From contig DASXZH010000017.1 of the NCBI GenBank assembly GCA_036502005.1, positions 1-22,705 on the forward strand: a stretch of 22,705 nt of DNA, given 5' to 3'. Shown here one piece after another: positions 1 to 7,146 of the stretch. The position numbers were made by a program, and so were the translations under genes. Below the pieces are notes generated by a model. The model ran no database searches. It was not told where the DNA came from and saw nothing but the letters and a program-made list of their open reading frames with translations. Position 1 is the stretch's first letter. Each line of letters starts with the position of its first letter. This DNA comes from DASXZH01 sp036502005. Lineage in GTDB: Bacteria > Armatimonadota > Fimbriimonadia > Fimbriimonadales > Fimbriimonadaceae.

Positions 1-135
1 GCGTTAAAATAAGGTCTTCCAGAGATAATTTCCAAGGTTTGCGACTCGCGCCTCTCCCGGTTCGCGGACTCACCGACCTCTCCATTCGGGAGAGATTTGT
101 GGCTGCGGGAATGCCAAGGTGGCTTATTTTAACGC
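1..135. repeat. Short element bounded by 13-bp terminal inverted repeats
   Basis: Positions 1-13 read GCGTTAAAATAAG and positions 123-135 read the exact reverse complement. Inside lies a second dyad, CTCTCCCG at 52-59 against CGGGAGAG at 87-94. No open frame of note fits inside. This could be a MITE-like non-autonomous element or a large RNA hairpin. The left arm sits at the window edge, so it may extend further and any target-site duplication cannot be seen. Confidence 0.5.
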
Positions 136-139
136 CTAT

Positions 140-192
140 GCTCGTCACTCGTCACCCAAAGTCGAACCATACACGTCACCCGTCACGACTTT
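140..192. repeat. Degenerate CGTCAC-type short repeats
   Basis: The sequence between the inverted-repeat element and the first gene repeats CGTCAC or a close variant four times (CTCGTCACTCGTCACCC, then CACGTCACCCGTCACG). It is simple-sequence DNA of the same general style as the other intergenic repeats in this window. No function is evident. Confidence 0.5.
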
Positions 193-208
193 ATAGCGAG
201 GGTTTTTC

Positions 209-1531
209 ATGATTGCACTGTTACTTGCACAGGCTTTGGCAGCTCAAAGCTCCGCACCTCTTCGTTCCGTAACGGAGCTCTTAAATCCCACGCGCGATTT
301 GGTCCAAGTTAAAGAAACGGCCTATGGGTTATTGCCGCCAAACCTCGTTACCGAAGGCGACGTTCTCCAAATGCAATGGTCTTCCGATGGTTCCACGCTT
401 GCTTTTGTTAAGCGGTCGGCCACTCCCGCTCTCAATCAAAACTTAGAAATCGAAAATCTGGAAGCCGCGCAGCGGGAGGTGGTGTGCGAGTGGAGTTACG
501 CCGACCCACGCGTAAAAGAACTTTTCACCGTAGATGGCCGCAAAACATCTATTGCACAAATGGAGTGGCTGCACGATTCCGATGTGCTCCTAGTAACAAC
601 AACCTTCCACCCTGAGAACGGGAGCCCGATGAACACCGTTTACCGGATAAGACCCCTTTCCGACCCTCAGCAACTTTTCACCAATGCCGGCCCGATCTAC
701 TTAGAGCCATCGGAAAAGCAAGATTTAGCCCTGATCGAGCGAGAGCTTGAACCTGGTGCTCCATCGGCATATCTCGCGGAAGAAGACGGAACCAAACTCG
801 TCCCTGTTGAACCCCACGATCCACACCAGTTTTATGGATTTGACAAAAGTGGGTGGCCGTGCACGATCGAGGCACTTAGAGATCCGGTCACTAATAAAAG
901 ATTGAAAACGGTTTCTCAGCGGATCGATCTTCAGAGTGGCGCCTTTAAAGTTTCTGCGCAAGCGGAATATGAAGGACCTGCCGAACCCGATAAAGAGTTC
1001 TCAGTCAGCGATGGAGGCACGACCGCAATCGGTAACGCCGGAAAATCCGTAAGGGGCCGATCTCAGTGGATAGACGGAAGCTTAAAATCCCCTTTTCCCG
1101 CTGCGTTAATTTCGGTAGATACGGAATCCGCGGCGCTTTCGCCAGCCAGGAATGCAGTTTCCTACAGTTCGCAGGGTTGTCTCTTTGTTCGAAAGATTAT
1201 TAAGCTCGACGCGGCCATGGCCAAAGCAATGGCGGATGAACTGGCAAAAGAGTTGGCGCTGTCTCAGGCAAAACAAGTTGCGCTGGGCATGCTCATGTAT
1301 GCAAACGACTATAACGATAATTTTCCCAATAGCTTCGGTTGGGCCTCGGCCCTCGGTCCTTATCTGAAGAGCGACGATTTAGCAAGCGGGTTCACCTATT
1401 CGTATAGTGGTTCCACGAATGTGACATCTATTGCGGAGCCGGCTTCAACGATTCTGGGCTACGTGCAGACAGCAACGGGGCGAGCGGTGGCTTATACCGA
1501 CGGCCACGTAAGGTGGCTTCCGGGTCCTTAA
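209..1531 (+). CDS. Secreted TolB/WD40-like protein with pseudopilin-type C-terminal tail
   Basis: This 440-residue protein of unknown function starts with a short hydrophobic segment (MIALLLAQALAAQ) that could be a signal peptide, although it lacks basic residues at the N-terminus. Residues about 45-160 contain beta-propeller-like phrases such as MQWSSDGSTLAFV and MEWLHDSDVLLVTT, as in TolB/WD40 folds. The last 90 residues differ in character. They read AKQVALGMLMYANDYNDNFP, then a short glycine- and serine-rich stretch, and end AVAYTDGHVRWLPGP. That is the C-terminal pattern of the many pseudopilin-like proteins of Armatimonadota and Planctomycetota, but the N-terminal pilin methylation helix is absent. 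The domain pairing is therefore odd. An ATG start was chosen; no strong ribosome binding site precedes it. It lies 15 bases upstream of the next gene and may share its transcript. Confidence 0.75.
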   Translation: MIALLLAQALAAQSSAPLRSVTELLNPTRDLVQVKETAYGLLPPNLVTEGDVLQMQWSSDGSTLAFVKRSATPALNQNLEIENLEAAQREVVCEWSYADPRVKELFTVDGRKTSIAQMEWLHDSDVLLVTTTFHPENGSPMNTVYRIRPLSDPQQLFTNAGPIYLEPSEKQDLALIERELEPGAPSAYLAEEDGTKLVPVEPHDPHQFYGFDKSGWPCTIEALRDPVTNKRLKTVSQRIDLQSGAFKVSAQAEYEGPAEPDKEFSVSDGGTTAIGNAGKSVRGRSQWIDGSLKSPFPAALISVDTESAALSPARNAVSYSSQGCLFVRKIIKLDAAMAKAMADELAKELALSQAKQVALGMLMYANDYNDNFPNSFGWASALGPYLKSDDLASGFTYSYSGSTNVTSIAEPASTILGYVQTATGRAVAYTDGHVRWLPGP

Positions 1532-1535
1532 GTTG

Positions 1536-1541
1536 TACAAT
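1536..1541 (+). promoter_or_regulatory. Candidate -10 box for a leaderless transcript
   Basis: TACAAT stands five bases before the GTG start at 1547, so a transcript from it would begin at or next to the start codon. No clear -35 box is seen. The evidence is the hexamer and its spacing only. Confidence 0.3.
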
Positions 1542-1546
1542 AGGCT

Positions 1547-2560
1547 GTGGACGAGCAAAAGATCAAGAGGGAATTTAGCTATCACGGGTCTTTTGCTGAT
1601 TCAGGCTTCGTTTTGCTGCTCGTGGGATTTTTGGTCCTTGGGCCCTTTTTCACCGGAAAAGGAATCCATGGATTCTTCCTCAGCTCGTTAGTTGCTGTTT
1701 TGGTCGTTTACTTAATCGCAGCGTCGCTAACGGGGTATATAGAACGGATCATCCTGGAAAACGATGAGCTTATGTGGATCTCGGCTCTTGGGCGAAAGAA
1801 AGCCAGAATTCCGCTTTCCGCGATCGGGCCAGAATCCCTCGACGCCCGCCCACATTTTTTTCTTACTGTCCACCCAGACTTTTCCTCAAAAGGTTATCGG
1901 CTGCAGGCGGAAGGCCAGACAATTTGGTTCAGCTCAAAGTTAAGCGGTGTTGGCAAGCTGTTGGAAGTTATTTTGAAAAGGGCGTATTTAGTAAAGGCTC
2001 CAACGGTACCGCCAATCCCAGACCCCAATCCAGCCTTGGGCACCCACACCTACGGTGGCGATGGCAAGTTGAACCTGATCCTTTGCGGAGTTATGGCGCC
2101 GGTGATGTTCTTTTTGGCAGGCTCTGACTTTTTCAAGGGCACGGAGGACCACTTTATTGTCCTAGAGTTTGCTCTCATCGGCCTTATGTTTCTGGGGATG
2201 TGCTGGCGCTTCTATGGGTGGTTTTTTCAGCGAATCGTCGTGTCTCAAGAAGGCGTTCAGTTGAAAGATTGGCGTGGCAGGGTCAAGCTTGATCTAGCCT
2301 TCTCCGACTTTATCCCGGGGACTATGGACTGGCGTTGGCGTAGTGATGGGTGGAGTACTGGGGTCGCCCAATATCGAATTCAAACCATAAAGGGGGACCT
2401 TGCATGGACTGGACAACTCAAAGACTGCGCGAGGCTAAACTTCTTGCTTAGGGATGTTGCGCGGCAACCCTTTCTCCCGATTCCAACTTTGGCATTGCCC
2501 GTTTATCCGGGCGCTATGCCCGGCGTCCGAGAAAGCGCCCTGAAAAGAACTCAGCCATGA
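1547..2560 (+). CDS. Membrane protein with duplicated two-helix plus PH-like units
   Basis: This 337-residue protein of unknown function has four predicted membrane segments in two pairs, at about residues 21-38, 43-64, 175-195 and 203-222. Each pair is followed by a soluble beta-rich stretch. The two stretches resemble each other: ERIILENDELMWISALGRKK near 65 matches QRIVVSQEGVQLKDWRGRVK near 228, and GYRLQAEGQTIWFSSKL matches QYRIQTIKGDLAWTGQL. This looks like an internal duplication of a [2TM + bacterial PH-like] unit, comparable in layout to YdbS/YdbT-type proteins. The start is GTG; no other start fits upstream after the preceding stop. The preceding gene ends 15 bases upstream and the following gene begins 67 bases downstream on the same strand. 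The role is not known. Confidence 0.7.
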   Translation: MDEQKIKREFSYHGSFADSGFVLLLVGFLVLGPFFTGKGIHGFFLSSLVAVLVVYLIAASLTGYIERIILENDELMWISALGRKKARIPLSAIGPESLDARPHFFLTVHPDFSSKGYRLQAEGQTIWFSSKLSGVGKLLEVILKRAYLVKAPTVPPIPDPNPALGTHTYGGDGKLNLILCGVMAPVMFFLAGSDFFKGTEDHFIVLEFALIGLMFLGMCWRFYGWFFQRIVVSQEGVQLKDWRGRVKLDLAFSDFIPGTMDWRWRSDGWSTGVAQYRIQTIKGDLAWTGQLKDCARLNFLLRDVARQPFLPIPTLALPVYPGAMPGVRESALKRTQP

Positions 2561-2627
2561 TGTTCGTCGGCTACCGATTCAACCTTCGCACATCATGCTT
2601 GAATAATCGCGTTCGCGCGATCTCTCG

Positions 2628-4562
2628 ATGAAGAGACTTCTATTCCGAGACCCAGTTTGTAAATACCATTCCTCGCGCGCCGCTGCGCTGGACTTCTCGC
2701 CCGATGGCCAACTCTTGGCGAGCGCGGGCTGGAGCGAACCGGTCGTCCGCGTTTGGTGCACCTCAACAGGCGAACTTAAGAAAATATTTCGATTGGCGCC
2801 ACAAGTCCGAAACGATTGCCGGCAGGCAAGTTTTGGTAGGTGCAGCGCCGTGCGCTTTTCCGAAGATGGTTCATTGCTAGCAGCTACAGGAGATGGGTCC
2901 CCGTTGAGGGTTTGGGACGTTGCCAGCGGGAGCGTTTTGTACGAGAAGCTGCCTAAGAGGCGCTACGACGAGTTCAACATTATCAGCCGCAAGTTGGCCT
3001 TGGATTCAAGCGGCCGCAAGCTGATTAACATGGCGACCGGCAAATTTCTGCCGGGAAGGATGGTCAAACCTTTCTATATTAACCTGTCGAGCGACGGTTT
3101 GATTGCCATTGAAGAGGATGAACTTCGCGTTTCCGCTATCAACACGTTCACGGGCGAGGTCGTTTTTGAATCACCAATCGATGGGTTCGGAAGCATTGTT
3201 GAGTTCAATGGCGTTCCTATGGTCGTCATTTCCCCTATAACGGAGAGCGACAACCCGGAAGATCATTACGCGCATGTGTATGACCTGAGAACAAAGGCGC
3301 TCGTCGGCAAATTCGCTTCGTCGGACTTATTCCATTCGCAGTCCGCGCTTCCCATACCTGGTACATCCAAAGTCATTCTGTGTGGTAGATCTGGGCTCGA
3401 TCTTGTTGAACTCGAAAGCGGCCCTGATAGAACTGCTGTGGTTCCGAAGAAAGGGTATGTCGTAACGATGGCCGTAAGCGAAGACGGCCGCTTGTTGGCG
3501 GCTGCCGAGGAGAATGGCACGATCCGAATGTATCAAACTTCGGACTGGCTGGAGACCTTCGTGATTCCTGGGCTTGGTCGAGATATTGACGGTCTGTGCT
3601 CTACAGAAAGAACACTCTTCGCATTATCGACTGTTCACGGTCGACGATTTGTTGAAGAGGGCCGTGCGATGACTTGGGATCTCAAAACGCTTAACCTCAC
3701 CACGTACCAGAAAACCGATAACTACCGGCTAAAGCTGAACGTTGGCGGAAAGGAGGTGCATTATGATGCGAACCTCGCCCACGCCAACGAAACTGGGTTC
3801 GCAGGAGTGGACGCTATTAACCCGCCACGGACCACTTATCGAGAGACAGGCGTTGTGTATCGCATGGTTTGTAGATCTGTAAATGGGCTGCCTGAACAGA
3901 CTCACATTATCACGGATTATCCGCTCTCAGAGGTTGGCCGCAAGAGCGAAATCCTTTCGCGCAACGGCCAATGGTATGCCCGTATTGATAAGGATTGCGT
4001 TTTGCAAGTGTTCCGCGTTGGTTCGGCAAAGCCGGTCCGTAAACGAAACCTGAATAAGTATTTTGTCAATCGGATGATCATTAGCGGCTGGCTGGCGATT
4101 TCCGATGATGGCAACCTAGTGGCAGTCGGCCTTTCTTTTGAAGAGGCCGATATTCTTCTTTTTGACTTCAAAAAGCGTTCAGTTCGAGAACTTCGTCGGA
4201 GTGGTGATACATACGACTCCTTGGCATTTGATCTTCCTGGACAACGGTTGGCAGCAGGAGATGCTTATCTGAACACCATCGTGGTTTTCGATTTGGTTGG
4301 GAAGAAGAAGAAGAAGAGGGCGCTGGAAGCCCATCCTGGCAACATACGGTCATTGCATTTCACCTCGGATGGCGAGTACTTGGCTAGCTCGGCCAGCGAC
4401 AGCCAGATATTGCTTTGGGATTCAGAGAGTTATGAGCTAATGGCAACTTTGTTTTCGTTCGAGGCGGATGGCGTTTCGCACTGGATCGCCTACACCCCGG
4501 ACGGGGAGTACAACGGCTCGGAGGGGGTCGAAGAGTGGTTTTGCGAAACTGAAAACCATTAA
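2628..4562 (+). CDS. WD40 repeat protein
   Basis: This 644-residue protein has no signal peptide and is probably cytoplasmic. WD40 blades are clear at both ends. Near the N-terminus are ALDFSPDGQLLASAG..VRVW and VRFSEDGSLLAATGDGSPLRVWD. A central blade reads MAVSEDGRLLAAAEENGTIRMY near residues 284-305. The last complete blade is LHFTSDGEYLASSASDSQILLWD, followed by YTPDGEYNGSEGVEEWF. That final phrase is the usual end-piece seen in bacterial WD40 proteins fused to caspase-like or kinase domains, but no such partner domain is present here. The middle third diverges from the repeat consensus. WD40 propellers normally scaffold protein complexes; the partner here is unknown. The gene ends shortly after the end-piece, so a small C-terminal loss is possible. 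Confidence 0.8.
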   Translation: MKRLLFRDPVCKYHSSRAAALDFSPDGQLLASAGWSEPVVRVWCTSTGELKKIFRLAPQVRNDCRQASFGRCSAVRFSEDGSLLAATGDGSPLRVWDVASGSVLYEKLPKRRYDEFNIISRKLALDSSGRKLINMATGKFLPGRMVKPFYINLSSDGLIAIEEDELRVSAINTFTGEVVFESPIDGFGSIVEFNGVPMVVISPITESDNPEDHYAHVYDLRTKALVGKFASSDLFHSQSALPIPGTSKVILCGRSGLDLVELESGPDRTAVVPKKGYVVTMAVSEDGRLLAAAEENGTIRMYQTSDWLETFVIPGLGRDIDGLCSTERTLFALSTVHGRRFVEEGRAMTWDLKTLNLTTYQKTDNYRLKLNVGGKEVHYDANLAHANETGFAGVDAINPPRTTYRETGVVYRMVCRSVNGLPEQTHIITDYPLSEVGRKSEILSRNGQWYARIDKDCVLQVFRVGSAKPVRKRNLNKYFVNRMIISGWLAISDDGNLVAVGLSFEEADILLFDFKKRSVRELRRSGDTYDSLAFDLPGQRLAAGDAYLNTIVVFDLVGKKKKKRALEAHPGNIRSLHFTSDGEYLASSASDSQILLWDSESYELMATLFSFEADGVSHWIAYTPDGEYNGSEGVEEWFCETENH

Positions 4563-4662
4563 TCGGAACGTTGCCGTCTACCTCTTTCGAGCCCCCACGG
4601 CTTCGAACATTGAAATCTGAATATCGGAAAAGTAGGTCCCGTCGGTTTTTTTTGATAGGAGT
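4563..4662. other. Non-coding stretch after the WD40 gene
   Basis: No convincing open frame is present on either strand. A run of eight T at about 4646-4653 follows a weakly structured stretch, so this could mark the 3' end of the WD40 transcript, but no good stem precedes it. From 4563 to 5200 the whole 638-base gap holds only palindromes and no gene. Confidence 0.5.
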
Positions 4663-4704
4663 TTGAACCTGAGGTGTCAGACACCTCAGCCACGATAGGT
4701 TCAA
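4663..4704. repeat. Nested palindrome with GGTGTCAGACACC core
   Basis: An outer inverted repeat TTGAACCT (4663-4670) / AGGTTCAA (4697-4704) surrounds an almost perfect palindrome at 4669-4689, with 10-bp arms CTGAGGTGTC and GACACCTCAG around one A. Short palindromes with a GTCAGAC or GTCTGAC centre are common near REP elements and their tyrosine transposases in many bacteria. Assignment to that group is inference. No transposase frame is seen nearby. Confidence 0.6.
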
Positions 4705-4893
4705 GCCTACGAGATCCTGTCTCGTTGGTGGCGAAGAAATTCAGCCACTTTGGGTTCAACGTGGCGGAGTCGTGGCAGACATGGTCAGCGGAGAGGCAGA
4801 AGTTAGCCTCGAAAACGTGCTTCTGACTTCGCCCTCTTCAAGGAAGACTATAAGGAACGGAGACTAATTAATGGCCTCAGATCCTGAACTCCC
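4705..4893. other. Non-coding spacer between palindromes
   Basis: No open frame with coding character, no RNA gene and no clear repeat was recognised in these 189 bases. Confidence 0.4.
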
Positions 4894-5040
4894 GATGCCG
4901 GAGGCATCACAGAACTTAGCCCCGGGTTGAGCGAGCCGACGCAGTCGGCGTCGCGATACCCGGGGAAGGCCGCCCAAGCCACTCCCCGGCAAATCGTTTA
5001 AGTCAGGACCGCTTGCGGCCCTAAGTTAAACGATTTGCCG
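4894..5040. repeat. Cluster of three hairpins, REP-like element
   Basis: Three consecutive palindromes are visible. The first is GATGCC-GGA-GGCATC at 4894-4908. The second has an outer stem CCCCGGGT (4920-4927) / ACCCGGGG (4958-4965) with an inner stem GCCGAC (4935-4940) / GTCGGC (4944-4949). The third has a perfect 15-bp stem, CGGCAAATCGTTTAA (4987-5001) / TTAAACGATTTGCCG (5026-5040), and a smaller CCGC-TT-GCGG hairpin inside. The array resembles REP/RAYT-type intergenic palindromes. It could also be the remnant of an IS200/IS605-like end. No transposase is present. Confidence 0.6.
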
Positions 5041-5163
5041 TGCAAACAAGCTATCAATTGTCCCTCGCCCTGCTTCTATGAGACGCTCGCAAGATCGCTA
5101 TTTGAACCTGCCACAATGCTCACGACGAACAGTTGGGCTTGCGCATTCGTCATCCACCCCTAA

Positions 5164-5183
5164 CCCCGCCTTCAAAGGCGGGG
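5164..5183 (-). terminator. GC-rich hairpin after gap
   Basis: CCCCGCCT (5164-5171) and AGGCGGGG (5176-5183) form a perfect 8-bp stem with a four-base loop, 17 bases past the gap stop codon. There is no U-tract on the - strand, so this is either a weak terminator or an mRNA 3'-end stabiliser. Confidence 0.4.
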
Positions 5184-5200
5184 AACAGGAAGCCTATAAG

Positions 5201-6229
5201 CTACGCCGTGACAAGGGTCTTCAGGCCCTTCTGAACCAGCATCGCAGCCAAATCCGCGACCCGGCAGCTATAGCCCCATTCGTTGTCGTACCAAGCCACG
5301 ATCTTCACCAGATTGCCCAAGCTCAGCGTATCCACCGAGCTGAAGATGCTGGAGTACTCGTTGCCGATAAGGTCGCTACTTACCAACTCCTCATCGGAAA
5401 ATTTCAGAATCCCCGTCATGGGGCCGCTGGCATACTCCTTCATGGCGGCGTTGATTTCTTCCACGCTGGCATCCTTCGTCAAGAGAGCGGTGAAGTCCAC
5501 CACGCTCACGGTTCGGGTTGGAACTCGGAACGCCATGCCCGTGAACTTGCCCTTAAGCTCGGGAATAACGAGCCCGACGGCCTTGGCGGCGCCGGTGCTG
5601 CTAGGAACGATGTTCTCGGCGGCGGCGCGTGCATCGCGCAGATCTTTAGCGGCGGTGTCAACCGTTTTCTGGGAGTTCGTATAGCTGTGAACAGTGGTTA
5701 AAAGGCCTTTCTCGATGCCGAATTTATCGTGCATTACCTTGGCGACGGGTGCGAGGCCGTTGGTTGTGCAGGAGGCATTCGAGATCACATGGTGCTGCTC
5801 GGGATCGTACATCTGATCGTTCACACCCAAAACGATGGTGATATCTTCGTTCTTGGCGGGGGCGCTGATGATGACCTTTTTGACGCTTCCACCGAGGTGG
5901 GCTTTGGCAAGGTTGGCATCGGTGAAGCGGCCCGTGCTTTCGATGACGATCTCCGCGCCGACGCTATTCCAGTCGATGTTTGCAGGATCGGTCTCTTTGA
6001 AAACCTGCATGCGATCGCCGTTAACCGTGATGGAAGTGTCATCGTGCTCGACGGTGCCCTTGAAGGGGCCGTAGGTGGTGTCGTACTTAAAAAGGTGAGC
6101 GTTCGTTTTGGTGTCGGTAAGGTCATTGATTGCGACCACATCGAACTGGCCCTGGTATTTGGCCTGGATCGTGCGAAGGGTGAGGCGGCCTATTCTTCCG
6201 AAGCCGTTAATTCCAATTTTTGTTGCCAT
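5201..6229 (-). CDS. gap: Glyceraldehyde-3-phosphate dehydrogenase, type I
   Basis: This enzyme converts glyceraldehyde-3-phosphate, NAD and phosphate to 1,3-bisphosphoglycerate in glycolysis, and the reverse in gluconeogenesis. It acts in the cytoplasm as a tetramer. The Rossmann motif INGFGRIGR is at residues 7-15, and the acidic residue in VAINDLTD favours NAD. The catalytic Cys154 lies in NASCTTNGLAP and the catalytic His181 in VHSYTN. The C-terminus has WYDNEWGYSCRV. At 342 residues it has the family's usual length. The second cysteine often seen four residues after the catalytic one is glycine here, which is not essential. The frame stays open for 107 codons upstream, but the ATG at 6229 gives the canonical N-terminus MATKIGINGFG. 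The upstream - strand gene ends 20 bases away, so the two may be cotranscribed, though gap also has its own -10-like box. Confidence 0.97.
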   Translation of the reverse strand: MATKIGINGFGRIGRLTLRTIQAKYQGQFDVVAINDLTDTKTNAHLFKYDTTYGPFKGTVEHDDTSITVNGDRMQVFKETDPANIDWNSVGAEIVIESTGRFTDANLAKAHLGGSVKKVIISAPAKNEDITIVLGVNDQMYDPEQHHVISNASCTTNGLAPVAKVMHDKFGIEKGLLTTVHSYTNSQKTVDTAAKDLRDARAAAENIVPSSTGAAKAVGLVIPELKGKFTGMAFRVPTRTVSVVDFTALLTKDASVEEINAAMKEYASGPMTGILKFSDEELVSSDLIGNEYSSIFSSVDTLSLGNLVKIVAWYDNEWGYSCRVADLAAMLVQKGLKTLVTA

Positions 6230-6237
6230 TTGGGTTG

Positions 6238-6243
6238 ATTTTA
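6238..6243 (-). promoter_or_regulatory. Candidate -10 box for gap
   Basis: On the - strand TAAAAT stands eight bases before the ATG of gap, inside the 20-base gap to the upstream gene. A transcript from it would have almost no leader. The evidence is sequence and spacing only. Confidence 0.25.
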
Positions 6244-6249
6244 CCGTGA

Positions 6250-7065
6250 TTAGTAGAGCGCGTAGGGGCTGTCCCACGGTGGCACAGGAAGGCCGAGGAC
6301 CTGGCCTTTGGCCAGCATTTGGGTTTCGTAGATTTGCGCGACACGAAAATCGAACTGTCCGCAATCGATGTAGCAAAGAGCGGGCAGGCAATCTAGCGCC
6401 GCTTCCAAATCTTGGGTTAGCTCCAAGGCCTGCTGAGTAACATTGTTTTCGCGTTTGTGCTTTAGGGCAAGGCCAACGGCTACGCCAGAAAGGATAAGAA
6501 ATAGGGTCATTCCGATAAGGAACGGCAGCCAACAAAGCGCGGAAATACAAGCTCCTGAGATTAGCGAGTATCTCATCATCAGCAGCTTATCGTTGAGGGC
6601 CGTTCTGACCAAAATGTAATCGAGTTTTGGAGGCGTGAGGCGCGTTTGGAGTAAGCGCGATATAAGTAGTAGGCTTCCTTTGCGGACCGCGTATGCTTCT
6701 TTGAGAGCCCTATCGGACCAGTCGATGTGAACCTCGACCTTCGAACCGGGCATCAACACCTGGAGATGTTCGGTGAGATTAAGGGATTCGGGATAGGCGG
6801 CGATGTCGGTAAAGAGGAGCCAAAGACGTTTCCGGAAGACAATGAACCCGTTTACTAGTGGAAGCAAAATGAAAATGGCAGAGTTGTTCTTCATGGCGGC
6901 CGTACCACAAAGGCCGATGGCGAACAGCACCGCAAGGGGACTGAGAAAGAAGCAGATATCTTCGGAGGAATAGTGGTGTTTGGCGTCCGGGCGCTCCGTC
7001 GGGGCCTGGGGTACAGGGGGTAAAGCCGGAAGCGGTGGTACTGAACAGTCTGTTGGCGGGAACAT
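6250..7065 (-). CDS. Membrane protein resembling an M48 peptidase with lost zinc site
   Basis: This 271-residue protein has a proline-rich N-terminus (about 1-30), then two close membrane segments (about 38-58 and 62-80) and another hydrophobic pair at 167-200. The middle matches the M48/HtpX layout. AYAVRKGSLLLISRLLQTRL (124-143) corresponds to the 'NAYALPGG..v.ltrgLL' strand-helix of that family. KLDYILVRTALND is where 'eL.avLaHElaH' should be. The three zinc/catalytic residues H, E and H read R154, T155 and N158. After the second membrane pair, KRENNVTQQALELTQDLEAAL mirrors the family's 'R..E..AD.aAl.lt.d...' helix, with the Glu kept and the Asp replaced by Thr. I infer a catalytically dead homologue; no function is known. 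The ATG at 7065 is chosen because GAGG lies seven bases upstream. A TTG at 7131 would add 22 residues. Confidence 0.65.
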   Translation of the reverse strand: MFPPTDCSVPPLPALPPVPQAPTERPDAKHHYSSEDICFFLSPLAVLFAIGLCGTAAMKNNSAIFILLPLVNGFIVFRKRLWLLFTDIAAYPESLNLTEHLQVLMPGSKVEVHIDWSDRALKEAYAVRKGSLLLISRLLQTRLTPPKLDYILVRTALNDKLLMMRYSLISGACISALCWLPFLIGMTLFLILSGVAVGLALKHKRENNVTQQALELTQDLEAALDCLPALCYIDCGQFDFRVAQIYETQMLAKGQVLGLPVPPWDSPYALY

Positions 7066-7146
7066 GGATTGCCTCGGACTTGCTACTTCCCATTTTAGCC
7101 CTAGTTTGGCCGCTGAAGTGGGTGCAATCAATTTGAATCGATTAGG

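Noticed and set aside
4384..4759. - strand frames of 106 and 66 codons
   Set aside because: They cover the palindrome region and the antisense of the WD40 gene; the composition is not protein-like.
5078..5701. 207-codon + strand open frame
   Set aside because: It lies almost wholly antisense to gap, has no family resemblance and reflects the codon bias of the opposite strand.
5729..6238. 169-codon + strand open frame
   Set aside because: It is antisense to the N-terminal half of gap and carries no independent signal.
6230..6550. N-terminal extension of gap by 107 residues
   Set aside because: The added part overlaps the M48-like gene in another frame, and homologues begin at MATKIGINGFG.
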